Assembly: GCF_001422815.1 (NCBI RefSeq) | Contig: NZ_LMMP01000002.1 | Coordinates: forward strand, 68,011-132,010 | Direction: 5' to 3' | Source of the DNA: Methylobacterium sp. Leaf91 | GTDB lineage: Bacteria; Pseudomonadota; Alphaproteobacteria; Rhizobiales; Beijerinckiaceae | Length of the DNA stretch: 64,000 bases | Shown: piece after piece, positions 50,184 to 59,544 of the stretch | Layout of the letters: each line of letters opens with the position of its first letter | How positions within the stretch are numbered: position 1 is the stretch's first letter | Position numbers and translations under genes: made by a program | The notes under the pieces: model-generated | What the model was told of the DNA's origin: nothing | The model's database searches: none | Seen by the model: only the letters and a program-made list of their open reading frames with translations

Positions 50184-51716
50184 TCAGTTCGCGGCCGGTC
50201 GCGCCGCCTGGGTGGGTATCCTGCCGGGCGGGACCGGCGCGTCGCCCATGGCCTTGGCGGGTGCCACCGGCGCCGTCTTCTTCGGCGTAATGGAGCCCGT
50301 GATGACCGCATCCCGCATCGGTACCGCTGGCGAGTCGATGCCGTAGATGTCGTCGCGGAAATGGGCGCGACCATCCGGCGTGGCGTAGCCGGTGAGATAC
50401 ACGAAGGTCACCGGGATCTGTTTCGGCAGCTTGATGTCGACCCGCTCGTTGGTGGCGATGTTGGCCTCGATCTCCATCGGTCCCCAGGTCGAGCCGGGGC
50501 CGTTGGGGCCGGGCGTACCCTCCAGCAGCCAGCCCGCCAGTTCCTTCACCTGAGCCACCCGCACGCAGCCGTGCGAGTGGAACCGCACCTCGCGGGCGAA
50601 CAGCGATTTCGACGGCGTGTCGTGCATGTAGACCGCCTGCTTGTTCGGCATGTCGATGCGGACCTGACCGAGGGAATTATCGAGGCCCGAATCCTGGCGA
50701 AGCGTGTAATTCGCCGCCTTCTCGCCCGCCCAGTCGATCGTCGTCGGATCGACCTCGACGCCGCCGGGGCCGAGGATGCGGATCCGCTCGCGGGCGAGAT
50801 AGCCCGGGTCTTTCCGCATCTTGGGGATGATCTCCTTCTTGATGATGGAGACCGGCAGGGTCCAGGTCGGGTTGAGGTTCACGTCGGTGATGCGCGCCTC
50901 GATCCTCGGCGTCGCCTTGTCGGGCTTGCCGACCACGGCCACGTAGCGGCGCACGACGACGCCGTTCTCCACCGCCTCCACGGCGGCGGAGGGAATGTTC
51001 ACCACCACGTAACGGTCGCCATAAGGAAAGTTGGAGCCGATTTGCCGCGCGGCCGAGGCCGAGAGCTGGCGCTGGCGGGTCGCCGCCGGCACGTTGAGGG
51101 CGGTCACTGTCTGGCGGCCGATCATGCCGGTCTCGGGCAGGCCGTGGCGGGCCTGGAACGCCTTCACCGCCGAAACGAGGACGGGGTCGAGCAGGTCCGA
51201 ACTCGGCACGCCGGCCGGCAGGTCCCCGGTGAGCACGAGGTGCTGTCGGAGTGCAGGGATGTTCGGGTCGCGGGCACCCGGCTTGATCGTCAGATCGGCG
51301 GGCAGCGTGCCCCAGCCGCCGGCATCGACGATGGCCTGGTAGCGCTCCGCCATGCGGAACGTATCGAGGAAGGTCGAGGGGGCAAGCGTCGGCACCGGAT
51401 CGTCAGAGACCCGCGCCACCACGAGGGGAGGGAGTTCCCGGGATTTCTTCGGCGCCGCCGGAGCCGGCTCCGCTCCCTGAGCCAGCGGGGCGGATTGCGG
51501 GGCCGCGTTCCCCGATGTTTGTGCGGATTTCGGGGCCGCATCGGTTTTCGGGCTGGACTCGGCCCTGGCAGCAGGCTTGGCGGTGGCGGGTGGGGCCTCC
51601 GGAAGGGATGGAGCCGGTTCGGCTCGAACTCCTGTGAGGCACAGCATCAGCGCGAGCGGCGACAGGCCGGCACGCAGGATCGACGGGAACACGACGCAAC
51701 GCGACGACACAGGCAA
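50184..51716 (-). CDS. L,D-transpeptidase (YcbB/LdtD type)
   Basis: A 510-residue exported enzyme making 3-3 peptidoglycan cross-links. Signal peptide (ILRAGLSPLALMLCLTGVRA), a Pro/Ala-rich linker (33-95), a helical substrate-capping part, a peptidoglycan-binding domain (about 170-210, LVSAVKAFQARHGLPETGMI), and the YkuD catalytic domain (about 235-410) with the signature H380-S-H-G-C384-V-R-V. IITMK-like substitutions are absent. The C-terminal 60 residues are low complexity. Monocistronic. Confidence 0.92.
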   Translation of the reverse strand: MPVSSRCVVFPSILRAGLSPLALMLCLTGVRAEPAPSLPEAPPATAKPAARAESSPKTDAAPKSAQTSGNAAPQSAPLAQGAEPAPAAPKKSRELPPLVVARVSDDPVPTLAPSTFLDTFRMAERYQAIVDAGGWGTLPADLTIKPGARDPNIPALRQHLVLTGDLPAGVPSSDLLDPVLVSAVKAFQARHGLPETGMIGRQTVTALNVPAATRQRQLSASAARQIGSNFPYGDRYVVVNIPSAAVEAVENGVVVRRYVAVVGKPDKATPRIEARITDVNLNPTWTLPVSIIKKEIIPKMRKDPGYLARERIRILGPGGVEVDPTTIDWAGEKAANYTLRQDSGLDNSLGQVRIDMPNKQAVYMHDTPSKSLFAREVRFHSHGCVRVAQVKELAGWLLEGTPGPNGPGSTWGPMEIEANIATNERVDIKLPKQIPVTFVYLTGYATPDGRAHFRDDIYGIDSPAVPMRDAVITGSITPKKTAPVAPAKAMGDAPVPPGRIPTQAARPAAN

Positions 51717-51854
51717 CCCTCGTGAGCAGAGAGGTCCGGATCATGCGGGCCGGATGGTTACCAAGTTCCCACCCATTCCCATCCGCAGGCCCTGACAAAT
51801 CGGGACGCCTCGCCCTACCTCCAGGCCAATCCGAAACGTCGAGGAGGTCAGGCC

Positions 51855-52685
51855 ATGATTCATCATCCCGCGATCCGGAGTGGCGGCACGGCCGTCGTGA
51901 CGGGGGCCGCGAGCGGCATCGGCCTCGCCGCCGCCAAGCGGTTCGCCGCCTCGGGCATGAGGATCGTCCTCGCCGACCTGCCCGGCGAGACGCTGGAGAC
52001 GGCGCGTGCGGAGATTGCGGCGACGGGCGCTCAGGTTGTGGCGTGCCCCACCGATGTCGGCCGGCGCGAGGACGTGGAGGCCTTGCGCGAGGCGGCGGGC
52101 GGGCCACCCGCCATCGTCATGCTCAATGCCGGCATCGAAGCGGGCGGCCGCCTCTTCTCGGACGAGGCGACGTGGCGGCGCATCCTCGACACCAACCTCT
52201 GGGGCGTGGTCAACGGTATCCAGGCCTTCGCGCCCGCCATGGCCGAGGCGAGCGCACCCGGCGCGATCATCGTCACCGGCTCGAAACAGGGGATCACCAC
52301 GCCGCCGGGCAACACGCCCTACAATGTCTCGAAGGCGGGCGTGAAAGTGGTCGCCGAGGCCCTGGCTCACGACCTGCGCGGGCGCGACGGGGCCAAGGTC
52401 AGCGTGCATCTCCTCATTCCGGGCTTCGTCTATACCGGCCTCACCAGGGCGCGGGGCGTGGCCGAGAAGCCCGACGCCGCCTGGACACCGGAGCAGACGG
52501 TGGAGTTCATGATCGAAGCGATGGGGCACGGGGACTTCTACATCCTCTGCCCCGACAACGAGACCACCCGCGCCCAGGATGAACGTCGCATCGCCTGGAC
52601 GGCGGGCGACGTGATCGAGAACCGGCCCGCGCTCTCGCGCTGGCACCCCGATTACGCGGATGCCTTCAAGCGCCATATGGGCTGA
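51855..52685 (+). CDS. SDR-family oxidoreductase
   Basis: A 276-residue NAD(P)-dependent short-chain dehydrogenase. Cofactor motif VVTGAASGIGLAAAK (TGxxxGIG), NAG at 91-93 (MLNAGIEAGG), catalytic S143, Y156 and K160 (TGSKQGITTPPGNTPYNVSK). The C-terminus is longer than usual, with ETTRAQDERRIAWTAGDVIE. The substrate is not apparent. GAGGAGGTC precedes the ATG. It lies 168 bp upstream of zwf on the same strand. Confidence 0.85.
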   Translation: MIHHPAIRSGGTAVVTGAASGIGLAAAKRFAASGMRIVLADLPGETLETARAEIAATGAQVVACPTDVGRREDVEALREAAGGPPAIVMLNAGIEAGGRLFSDEATWRRILDTNLWGVVNGIQAFAPAMAEASAPGAIIVTGSKQGITTPPGNTPYNVSKAGVKVVAEALAHDLRGRDGAKVSVHLLIPGFVYTGLTRARGVAEKPDAAWTPEQTVEFMIEAMGHGDFYILCPDNETTRAQDERRIAWTAGDVIENRPALSRWHPDYADAFKRHMG

Positions 52686-52853
52686 GCGGGAGCTCGGCCC
52701 TTTTATCGGCCGATTGGCCTGTTGAAGCTTGGGCGTGCGCTTGGTCCCGGCTATGGCGGGTGCCTTGCATGGTACGGGACGGATGTCGGTCCTCACGAAC
52801 GCGATCCACGGCAACAGCCCCGTCATCGGGGATATCAGAACGGGAGCCGCCCT

Positions 52854-54332
52854 TTGGCCACCATCATCCCAGTCGCTTCCTTCGATTGCGTCGTGTTCGG
52901 CGCCACCGGCGATCTGACCACGCGCAAGCTGTTGCCGGCCCTGTACTACCGCTACAAGGACGGCCAGATCCCCGGCACCAGCCGCATCATCGGCGCATCG
53001 CGCTCGGAGATGAGCGCCGATGCCTTTCGCGAGCGCGCACGCGATGCGCTCAAGCGCTTCGTCCCGGCCCGAGATCTCGTCGAGGACAAGCTCGGCGCCT
53101 TCCTCGATCACCTCGATTACGTGGCCGTGGACGGGGCCGGCGACGACGGCTGGGAGGATCTCGCCGCCAAGCTCGCGGAGCGGCCGGACCAGGTCCGGCC
53201 GTATTATCTTGCCACCTCGCCCGACCTCTACGGCTCCATCTGCCGTAACCTGTCCGTCCATGGCCTCATCGGCGAAAAATCGCGGGTGGTGCTGGAGAAG
53301 CCGATCGGCAAGGATCTGAAATCGGCCCGCGCCATCAATGACGCGGTCGGCGAGGTCTTCCCCGAAGAGCAGATCTTCCGCATCGACCATTACCTCGGCA
53401 AGGAGACGGTGCAGAACCTATTGGCCCTGCGCTTCGCCAACACGATCTTCGAGCGTCTCTGGACAGCGGACGTCATCGATCACGTGCAGATCACCGTGGG
53501 CGAGACGGTGGGTGTCGAGGGCCGGGCCGGCTATTACGACACGTCGGGCGCGCTGCGCGACATGGTGCAGAACCACCTGCTGCAGCTCCTCTGCCTGATG
53601 GCGATGGAGAGCCCGCTCACACTCGATGCCAACTCGGTACGGGACGAGAAGCTGAAAGTGCTGCGTGCGCTGAAGCCGATCACGCCCCACGATGTCCAGT
53701 CCGTCACCGTGCGCGGCCAGTACGCGGCCGGCGCAGTGGACGGCAAGCCGGTCCAGGGTTACCGCGCCGATCTCGGCGGCGAGACGGAGAGCCGCACGGA
53801 GACCTTCGTCGCTCTGAAGCTGGAGGTGCAGTCCTGGCGCTGGGCGGGCGTGCCGTTCTACATCCGCACGGGCAAGCGCCTGCCCCAGAAGCTCTCCGAA
53901 ATCGTGGTGCAGTTCCGCGCCTCTCCCTTCTCGATCTTCCCGGCCGAATCGTTCGGGCGCGAGCCCAACCGCCTCGTCATCCGGCTTCAGCCGGAGGAGG
54001 GGATCAAGCTGGAAGTGATGACGAAGGACCCCGGTCCGGGCGGCATGCGGCTGCGCCCCACCAATCTCGACATCTCGTTCGAAGAGACCTTCAAGCAGCG
54101 CTATCCCGATGCCTACGAGCGCCTCTTGATGGACGTGGTGCGCGGCAACGCCACCCTGTTCATGCGCCGCGACGAGGTGGAGGTGGCCTGGGCCTGGGCC
54201 GATTCGCTGCTGAAGGCCTGGGCCGATCGGCCCGAGCCGCCCCGCGCCTATCCGGCCGGCAGCTGGGGGCCCACCGCCGCCATCGCGCTGATCGAGCGGG
54301 ATGGACGGACCTGGCACGAGGAGGTGCACTGA
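52854..54332 (+). CDS. zwf: Glucose-6-phosphate 1-dehydrogenase
   Basis: It oxidises glucose 6-phosphate to 6-phosphogluconolactone with NADP, entering the pentose phosphate and Entner-Doudoroff routes. With a TTG start at 52854 (GGGAG 7 nt upstream) the protein has 492 residues, the family norm, and starts ATIIPVASFDCVVFGATGDL. GATGD at 16-20, EKP at 148-150 and RIDHYLGKE at 176-184 (catalytic His, Asp) are present. No ATG exists near the expected start. No devB or edd neighbour is present. Confidence 0.93.
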   Translation: MATIIPVASFDCVVFGATGDLTTRKLLPALYYRYKDGQIPGTSRIIGASRSEMSADAFRERARDALKRFVPARDLVEDKLGAFLDHLDYVAVDGAGDDGWEDLAAKLAERPDQVRPYYLATSPDLYGSICRNLSVHGLIGEKSRVVLEKPIGKDLKSARAINDAVGEVFPEEQIFRIDHYLGKETVQNLLALRFANTIFERLWTADVIDHVQITVGETVGVEGRAGYYDTSGALRDMVQNHLLQLLCLMAMESPLTLDANSVRDEKLKVLRALKPITPHDVQSVTVRGQYAAGAVDGKPVQGYRADLGGETESRTETFVALKLEVQSWRWAGVPFYIRTGKRLPQKLSEIVVQFRASPFSIFPAESFGREPNRLVIRLQPEEGIKLEVMTKDPGPGGMRLRPTNLDISFEETFKQRYPDAYERLLMDVVRGNATLFMRRDEVEVAWAWADSLLKAWADRPEPPRAYPAGSWGPTAAIALIERDGRTWHEEVH

Positions 54333-54475
54333 CCGGAGGGAGGCTGCACACAGGAGAGAAGTTATTTGTGTGAGGCCAATAAAAACAACTAATCGGGCAC
54401 TCCCTCGACAGGCCGTTGCCCGACGCCTACACGTCTGGAGAGTATCGCCCCTCCAACATCAAGACCTACGCCCCC

Positions 54476-55150
54476 ATGGAAAAGCTCGACTCGGCGATCG
54501 GGATCAATCGTCGCTACCTCCATGACGAAGTCGTGGACCGGATGCGGGATCTGATTCAGTCGGGAGAGCTCGAACCGCGCGCGCGGGTGAATGAAAGCGA
54601 GCTTACCGAGCGGTTCGGCATCTCGCGCACACCGCTTCGCGAAGCGATCAAGATCCTCGCCACCGAGGGGCTGCTCGAATTGCTGCCGAACCGGGGCGCC
54701 CGGGTGGCCAGCCTGTCTCAGGCCGAAATCGAGGAGATGATCGAGGTCATCGCCGGACTCGAGGCGACGGCCGCCGATCTCGCCTGCCGCACGATCGGCG
54801 ACGACGAGATCGCCGCCATCGAGCAGGACCATCACGACATGGTCAAGGCCTGGAAGGACGGCGAGGAAGCCACGTATTTCCGGCTCAACCGCGCGATCCA
54901 CGAGGCGATCATGGCGGCCAGCCGCAACTCGGTGCTGGGCACCATCTATGCGAGCCTGTCCGGCCGCATTCAGCGATCGCGCTACGCTGTCCACCAAACC
55001 GCCGAGCAATGGAGTCGGGCCGTCTCCGAGCATGAGCGGATGATCGCGCTGCTCCACGCCCGCGATGGCGAGGCGCTGGCCACGGTCATGCGCGACCATA
55101 TCCGCTCGAAGACCCCGGTCATCGCCGAGAATTTCGGCGCCGGCGAGTGA
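54476..55150 (+). CDS. GntR-family transcriptional regulator (FCD type)
   Basis: A 224-residue regulator. The winged helix (about 15-75) reads RMRDLIQSGELEPRARVNES, ISRTPLREAIKILATEGLLE; the FCD ligand-binding domain (about 85-215) includes EMIEVIAGLEATAADLACR and FHRLN-type metal ligands (YFRLNRAIHEAIMAAS, AVSEHERMIALLHARDG). FCD regulators sense organic acids. The start is set at the ATG at 54476; a TTG at 54416 is an alternative. The target is unknown; the TRAP operon has its own adjacent GntR gene. Confidence 0.87.
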   Translation: MEKLDSAIGINRRYLHDEVVDRMRDLIQSGELEPRARVNESELTERFGISRTPLREAIKILATEGLLELLPNRGARVASLSQAEIEEMIEVIAGLEATAADLACRTIGDDEIAAIEQDHHDMVKAWKDGEEATYFRLNRAIHEAIMAASRNSVLGTIYASLSGRIQRSRYAVHQTAEQWSRAVSEHERMIALLHARDGEALATVMRDHIRSKTPVIAENFGAGE

Positions 55151-55255
55151 AGGACCGGGACTTGGTATCACCCCGGCATTCCGCGATGGGCAATCCCGAA
55201 GGTCCTCTATCCGGGGCCCGGGACGCCGTGGCGTAACGACGTTGGGCGGTGCTGC

Positions 55256-56932
55256 TCAGGCCGCGCGGATCGTTGCGAGGAACTGAGCCACTTCCGCGTT
55301 GAGATGCTCCGATTCGCGCGAGAGTTCGGAGGCCGAAGCCAGGACCTGGGAGGCCGCGGCGCCCGTCTCCTCGGCGGCGCCCGCCACGCCCGCGATGGTG
55401 GTCGTCACCTCGCCGGTCCCCTCCGCGGCCTGGTTGATGTTGCGCACGATTTCCTGCGTCGCCGCACCCTGCTCCTCGACTGCCGCAGCGATCGACGTCG
55501 CAACGGTGCTGATCTCGCGGATGCGGGCCGTGATGGTCTCGATGGCCGTGACGGCCTGACCGGTGGAGCCCTGGATCCGGCTGATCTGGCTGCCGATCTC
55601 GTCTGTCGCCCGCGCGGTCTGGTTGGCGAGTTCCTTGACCTCCGCCGCCACGACGGCGAAGCCTCGGCCCGCCTCACCGGCGCGCGCGGCCTCGATGGTG
55701 GCGTTCAACGCGAGGAGGTTGGTCTGGCCCGCGATGGTGGCGATCATCGCGACGACGTCGCCGATCTTTGCGGCCGCATCGCTCAGATCCTTCATCTGTG
55801 CACCTGTCCGCGTCGCATCCTCCACCGCACGGTGAGCCAAGCTAGTGGAGCCATCGACCTGACGGCCGATCTCCATGACGGACGAGCCGAGCTCCTCGGC
55901 CGCCGCCGCCACCATGGTGACGTTGGTGCCCGCCTGCTCCGCCGCTGCCGCCACGGACACCGATTGCTGCGCGGTCTGCGTCGCCGTGCCCGACATGCTC
56001 TGGGAGGTCGCGCGCAACTGGGTCGCCGCCGCCGAGACGCGGGTCAGGATATCGCCGACCGCATTCTCGAAACCATCGGCCAACGCGAGGGCGGCGATCT
56101 TGCGCTGGGTCTCTGAATCAGCACGGGCCTGCGCGGTTTCGGCTTCCAGGATACGGGTCCGCACCAGATTGTCCCGGAACGTGTCGAGGGTACCGGCCAT
56201 CGCGCCGATCTCGTCGGTCCGCCCGATACCGGGGATCGCCACATCGGTCTCGCCGGAGGCCAGCCGACGCATAGCCGCCGTGATCCGCTCGATGGGACGT
56301 GACACGCCGAGGAGAGCGAACGCCATGGCGGCCAGCGCCATGGCGACGGAAATGGCGAGCATCGTCCGTGTGGTGAGGACCGCCTCGGCCTGTTCTTCGC
56401 GCGCCGCCACGCTCGCGGCGGTCCCGGCCTGCCCATTGAGCTCTACGAGCTTGCGCGCGGCGGCGGTCGCGGCGAGGTACTCGGCATTCATCGGGCCGCG
56501 AAAGCGCTCGGTCAGCGACGCGCGCTGGCTGGTATCGATCTCGAGCAGGGCGTTCCAACCCTTCTGCAGGACCTGCCATTTGGCGGAGAAGTCCTCGAAC
56601 AACGCCTGTTCCGATGGCGAGCTGATGAGCGGAAGATAGGCTGCTCTGCCCTTCTCGGCGTTTTGAATCATGTCGCCGACGTTCTTGATGCTCAGGGCAC
56701 GCTCGGACTCGTCATCCGCCATCAGATACCGGAACTGCCAAAGGCGGGTCCGCATGACCAGCGCGCTCAGGCTATGGGCCGCATCGACGGAGGGGAGCGC
56801 GTTCGAGGCCAGCAATTCGATACGGCCACCGATGGCGTCGAGCTTCCGCAAGGCAACCACACCCTGCACCGTCGTAATGATGGCGAGCGCGGTGAAGAGG
56901 CCGATGAGCGTTGTCTTGATGGAGGGGCGCAT
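55256..56932 (-). CDS. Methyl-accepting chemotaxis protein
   Basis: A 558-residue chemoreceptor. TM1 about 8-30, a periplasmic four-helix-bundle-type sensor (35-190, with [15 protein letters not shown]), TM2 about 190-212, HAMP ([20 protein letters not shown]), and a cytoplasmic signalling domain whose hairpin tip contains [29 protein letters not shown] sequence (positions about 415-440) and [16 protein letters not shown]. No C-terminal CheR/CheB tether pentapeptide. Ligand unknown. Start at 56932; the frame upstream to 57037 is not receptor-like. Confidence 0.92.
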   Translation of the reverse strand: MRPSIKTTLIGLFTALAIITTVQGVVALRKLDAIGGRIELLASNALPSVDAAHSLSALVMRTRLWQFRYLMADDESERALSIKNVGDMIQNAEKGRAAYLPLISSPSEQALFEDFSAKWQVLQKGWNALLEIDTSQRASLTERFRGPMNAEYLAATAAARKLVELNGQAGTAASVAAREEQAEAVLTTRTMLAISVAMALAAMAFALLGVSRPIERITAAMRRLASGETDVAIPGIGRTDEIGAMAGTLDTFRDNLVRTRILEAETAQARADSETQRKIAALALADGFENAVGDILTRVSAAATQLRATSQSMSGTATQTAQQSVSVAAAAEQAGTNVTMVAAAAEELGSSVMEIGRQVDGSTSLAHRAVEDATRTGAQMKDLSDAAAKIGDVVAMIATIAGQTNLLALNATIEAARAGEAGRGFAVVAAEVKELANQTARATDEIGSQISRIQGSTGQAVTAIETITARIREISTVATSIAAAVEEQGAATQEIVRNINQAAEGTGEVTTTIAGVAGAAEETGAAASQVLASASELSRESEHLNAEVAQFLATIRAA

Positions 56933-57060
56933 GAAACGGTCCAGGGTAACGAGCGAGTCTGTGCAAGAGCGCCGTAACCATGGGGGGCAATCCCTAATGA
57001 TTATTTTGCCCCCGCCCGAAAGCCTCATGAGAGACATCGACTGTTGTCATCAGGCCGATC

Positions 57061-57717
57061 TCACGCTGCGTTGTTGATCGAGCGCAGATTGACCACTAGA
57101 TCGGAAAAGCGGTCACCCTGCACGATGACGTGCGCACGCAGTCGGTCCGCCGCTGCGATCTCGTCGCCGGCGACGATGGCGGCGACGATAGCTTCGTGCT
57201 CGGCGAGGGATTGCCCGAGCCTGTGGCGCGCTCGCAACTGCATCCGGCGGAACGGGGTCAGGCGCCGGTGCAGGAGCCGCGCCTGCTCGCACAGGAAGTC
57301 GTTGCGGCAGGCCCGATAAATCACTGTATGGAAGACGTAGTTCTCTTGGTAGTAGGTCTCGGGGTCGCCATCCGCCGCTGCTACGGCACAGGCTGCGAGA
57401 GCCTGTTTCAGGGCCTTCTCGTCGGCCGGAATCAGCCGGCGCGCGGCGAGCCGGCCGCATGAGGCCTCGATTTCTGCCATCGTCTCGAACATGGCGATGA
57501 GCAACTCAGGATCGGGGGCGCTCACGATGGCACCCCGGCGCGGCTTGATCTCCACGAGGCCGGTCATCGCGAGTTGCAGCAGAGCCTCACGGATCGGCGT
57601 GCGCGAGACTCCGAAGCGCTCTGCAAGCTCGGTTTCATCGAGGCGTGAGCCGAGGGCCAACCGGCCATCCACGATCTCCGTCTCGATCGTCTGCCGGAGG
57701 CTGAGCGATCGGCTCAT
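57061..57717 (-). CDS. GntR-family regulator (FCD type), divergent from TRAP operon
   Basis: A 218-residue regulator. HTH (about 10-65): VDGRLALGSRLDETELAERF, VSRTPIREALLQLAMTGLVE; FCD domain (about 80-210) with FETMAEIEASCGRLAAR, YYQENYVFHTVIYRACRN and LAEHEAIVAAIVAGD, keeping the His/Asp metal-ligand pattern. Its divergent position 166 bp from dctP makes it the likely local regulator of the transporter, with the organic-acid substrate as inducer. Confidence 0.9.
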   Translation of the reverse strand: MSRSLSLRQTIETEIVDGRLALGSRLDETELAERFGVSRTPIREALLQLAMTGLVEIKPRRGAIVSAPDPELLIAMFETMAEIEASCGRLAARRLIPADEKALKQALAACAVAAADGDPETYYQENYVFHTVIYRACRNDFLCEQARLLHRRLTPFRRMQLRARHRLGQSLAEHEAIVAAIVAGDEIAAADRLRAHVIVQGDRFSDLVVNLRSINNAA

Positions 57718-57774
57718 AGCGATTCTATCCTTGCGTTTCCAATCGAAATTCGCATTCGCTATTATTCATGGGCG

Positions 57775-57810
57775 TTGACAAAATATACAAGACATAGTTC
57801 GCTGGTATAT
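57775..57810. promoter_or_regulatory. Putative TRAP operon promoter/GntR operator
   Basis: TTGACA at 57775-57780 sits in an A/T-rich divergent region. It is followed by the inverted half-sites ATATAC (57783-57788) and GTATAT (57805-57810) 16 bp apart. GntR/FCD operators are typically short TA-centred palindromes, so this is a candidate site. No good -10 box at ideal spacing. Confidence 0.4.
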
Positions 57811-57883
57811 CGAATGGGCGTTGCAGTATAAATGTTGCGCCGCAATACAGCGAGACCGCAAAGGTCCGCATGGGAGAGACGCC

Positions 57884-58903
57884 ATGACGTTGACACGCCG
57901 CGCCCTCGTCGCATCCGGCCTCGCCGCCCCCGCCATCCTGTCGATGGGGTTGAAGGCACAGGCGGCCACCACACTGAAGCTCTCCCACCAGTTCCCCGGC
58001 GGCACGATCGATGAGGGCGATTTCCGCGATCGCATGTGCCGGAAGTTCGCCGCCATGCTGGCCGAGCGGTCGAAGGGCGCGCTGGAGGTGCAGGTCTATC
58101 CGGGCTCGTCCCTGATGAAGACGAACGCCCAGTTCGGTGCCATGCGCAAAGGCGCGCTCGACCTGTCGCTCTACCCGTCACCTTACGCGGGCGGCGAGGT
58201 GGCCGAGATGAATATCGGCCTGATGCCGGCGCTGGTGAGTTCCTACGAGCAGGCCATCGCCTGGAAGAAGGCGCCGGTCGGCCGGAAGATCACCGAGATC
58301 CTCGATTCGAAGGGCATCCTCCTCGTGTCGTGGGTCTGGCAATCGGGCGGCGTCGCCAGCCGCGAGCGTCCCCTTTACGCGCCCGCGGATGCCAAGGGCC
58401 TCAAGGTGCGCGGCGGCTCGCGTGAAATGGACCTGATGATGAAGCAGGCGGGTGCGGCCACCCTGTCGATCCCGTCGAGCGAATCCTACGCCGCCATGCA
58501 GACCGGCGCCTGCGATGCGGTCATCACCTCCTCCACCAGCCTGATCTCGTTCCGCCTGGAGGAACTGTCGAAGTCTCTCACCTCGGGTCGCGAGCGCTCC
58601 TACTGGTTCATGCTCGAGCCGATCATGATGTCGAAGATCGCGTTCGACCGCCTGCCCAAGGACCAGCAGGATCTCATCATGGCGATCGGAGCCGAACTCG
58701 AACCCTTCGGCCAAGCCGGCGCCAAGGCGGACGACACCAAGGTCGAGGAGATCTTCACCAAGGCCGGGGCCAAGGTTCAGAACCTCGACGAGAAGACCCT
58801 CGGTCAGTGGCGCGACATCGCCCGCGAGACCGCCTGGAAGGACTTCGCGGGCAAGTCCGCGAGCTGCGCCGAGCTCCTCAAGCTGGCGGAGCAGGTCTCG
58901 TGA
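57884..58903 (+). CDS. dctP: TRAP transporter substrate-binding protein DctP
   Basis: A 339-residue periplasmic receptor for an organic acid. A Tat-like signal (TLTRRALVASGLAAPAILS, cleavage near AQA-A), then the DctP fold: LKLSHQFPGGTIDEGDFRD, GALEVQVYPGSSLMKTNAQ, GLKVRGGSREMDLMMKQAG. The Arg in KVRGG is the usual carboxylate-binding residue. GGGAGAG ribosome site. First gene of dctP-dctQ-dctM, each overlapping the next by 4 bp. Confidence 0.93.
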   Translation: MTLTRRALVASGLAAPAILSMGLKAQAATTLKLSHQFPGGTIDEGDFRDRMCRKFAAMLAERSKGALEVQVYPGSSLMKTNAQFGAMRKGALDLSLYPSPYAGGEVAEMNIGLMPALVSSYEQAIAWKKAPVGRKITEILDSKGILLVSWVWQSGGVASRERPLYAPADAKGLKVRGGSREMDLMMKQAGAATLSIPSSESYAAMQTGACDAVITSSTSLISFRLEELSKSLTSGRERSYWFMLEPIMMSKIAFDRLPKDQQDLIMAIGAELEPFGQAGAKADDTKVEEIFTKAGAKVQNLDEKTLGQWRDIARETAWKDFAGKSASCAELLKLAEQVS

Positions 58904-59544
58904 GCCACGCCTTCGACGCGGCCTCGGCCGCTTCCGAGACCGCCACGGCCGCGCCCGAACCCCGGATTCCCGGGATTCTCGGGCATCTCGACAGGGGGAT
59001 GAAGGCCATCAACCGGGTGATCATGCTGCTCGGCGGCATTGCCCTGGTCTGTGCCTGCCTCGTGCTCAGCTACAGCGTGGTCGTGCGCTACGCCCTGCAC
59101 GAGCCCACCGACTGGCAGGACGAGATGGCGGTGTTCCTCATCGTGGGGGCCACCTTCTTCTCCGCCGCCGCCGTGCAGGCCAAGCGCGGCCACGTGGCGA
59201 TTGAGGCCCTGAGCGGCCTGCTCTCGCCCCGTGTGAACCGCGCCCGCCTGTTGATGGCCGACATCATTAGCATCGTGTTCGTCACGTTCTTCGCCTGGAA
59301 GAGCTGGACCCTGCTGCACGAGGCCTGGGTAGACGGCCAGGTTTCGCAATCCTCCTGGGGCCCGCCCCTGTGGATTCCCTACGCGCTGATGGCGGTGGGG
59401 ATGACCTTCCTCGGCCTGCAATTCCTATTGCAGATCATCGAGGCGCTGACCTACGGCCCGCGCGCGGCCGGCTGGGCCAATCCGAAGGTCGGCCTCGGCG
59501 CCGATCTCAATGCACCTTCCCTCAAGACGGGCACCCACCCATGA
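58900..59544 (+). CDS. dctQ: TRAP transporter small membrane subunit DctQ
   Basis: 214 residues, four predicted membrane helices (for example VIMLLGGIALVCACLVLSYSV and the segment around IISIVFVTFFAWKSW). It has the DctQ signature VVRYALHEPTDWQDEMAVFL and AKRGHVAIEAL. It pairs with DctM as the helper subunit of the elevator transporter. GTG start overlapping the dctP stop. Confidence 0.91.
   Translation: MSHAFDAASAASETATAAPEPRIPGILGHLDRGMKAINRVIMLLGGIALVCACLVLSYSVVVRYALHEPTDWQDEMAVFLIVGATFFSAAAVQAKRGHVAIEALSGLLSPRVNRARLLMADIISIVFVTFFAWKSWTLLHEAWVDGQVSQSSWGPPLWIPYALMAVGMTFLGLQFLLQIIEALTYGPRAAGWANPKVGLGADLNAPSLKTGTHP

Noticed and set aside
51741..53390. 549-codon minus-strand frame
   Set aside because: Opposite the SDR and zwf genes, both of which have complete catalytic motifs.
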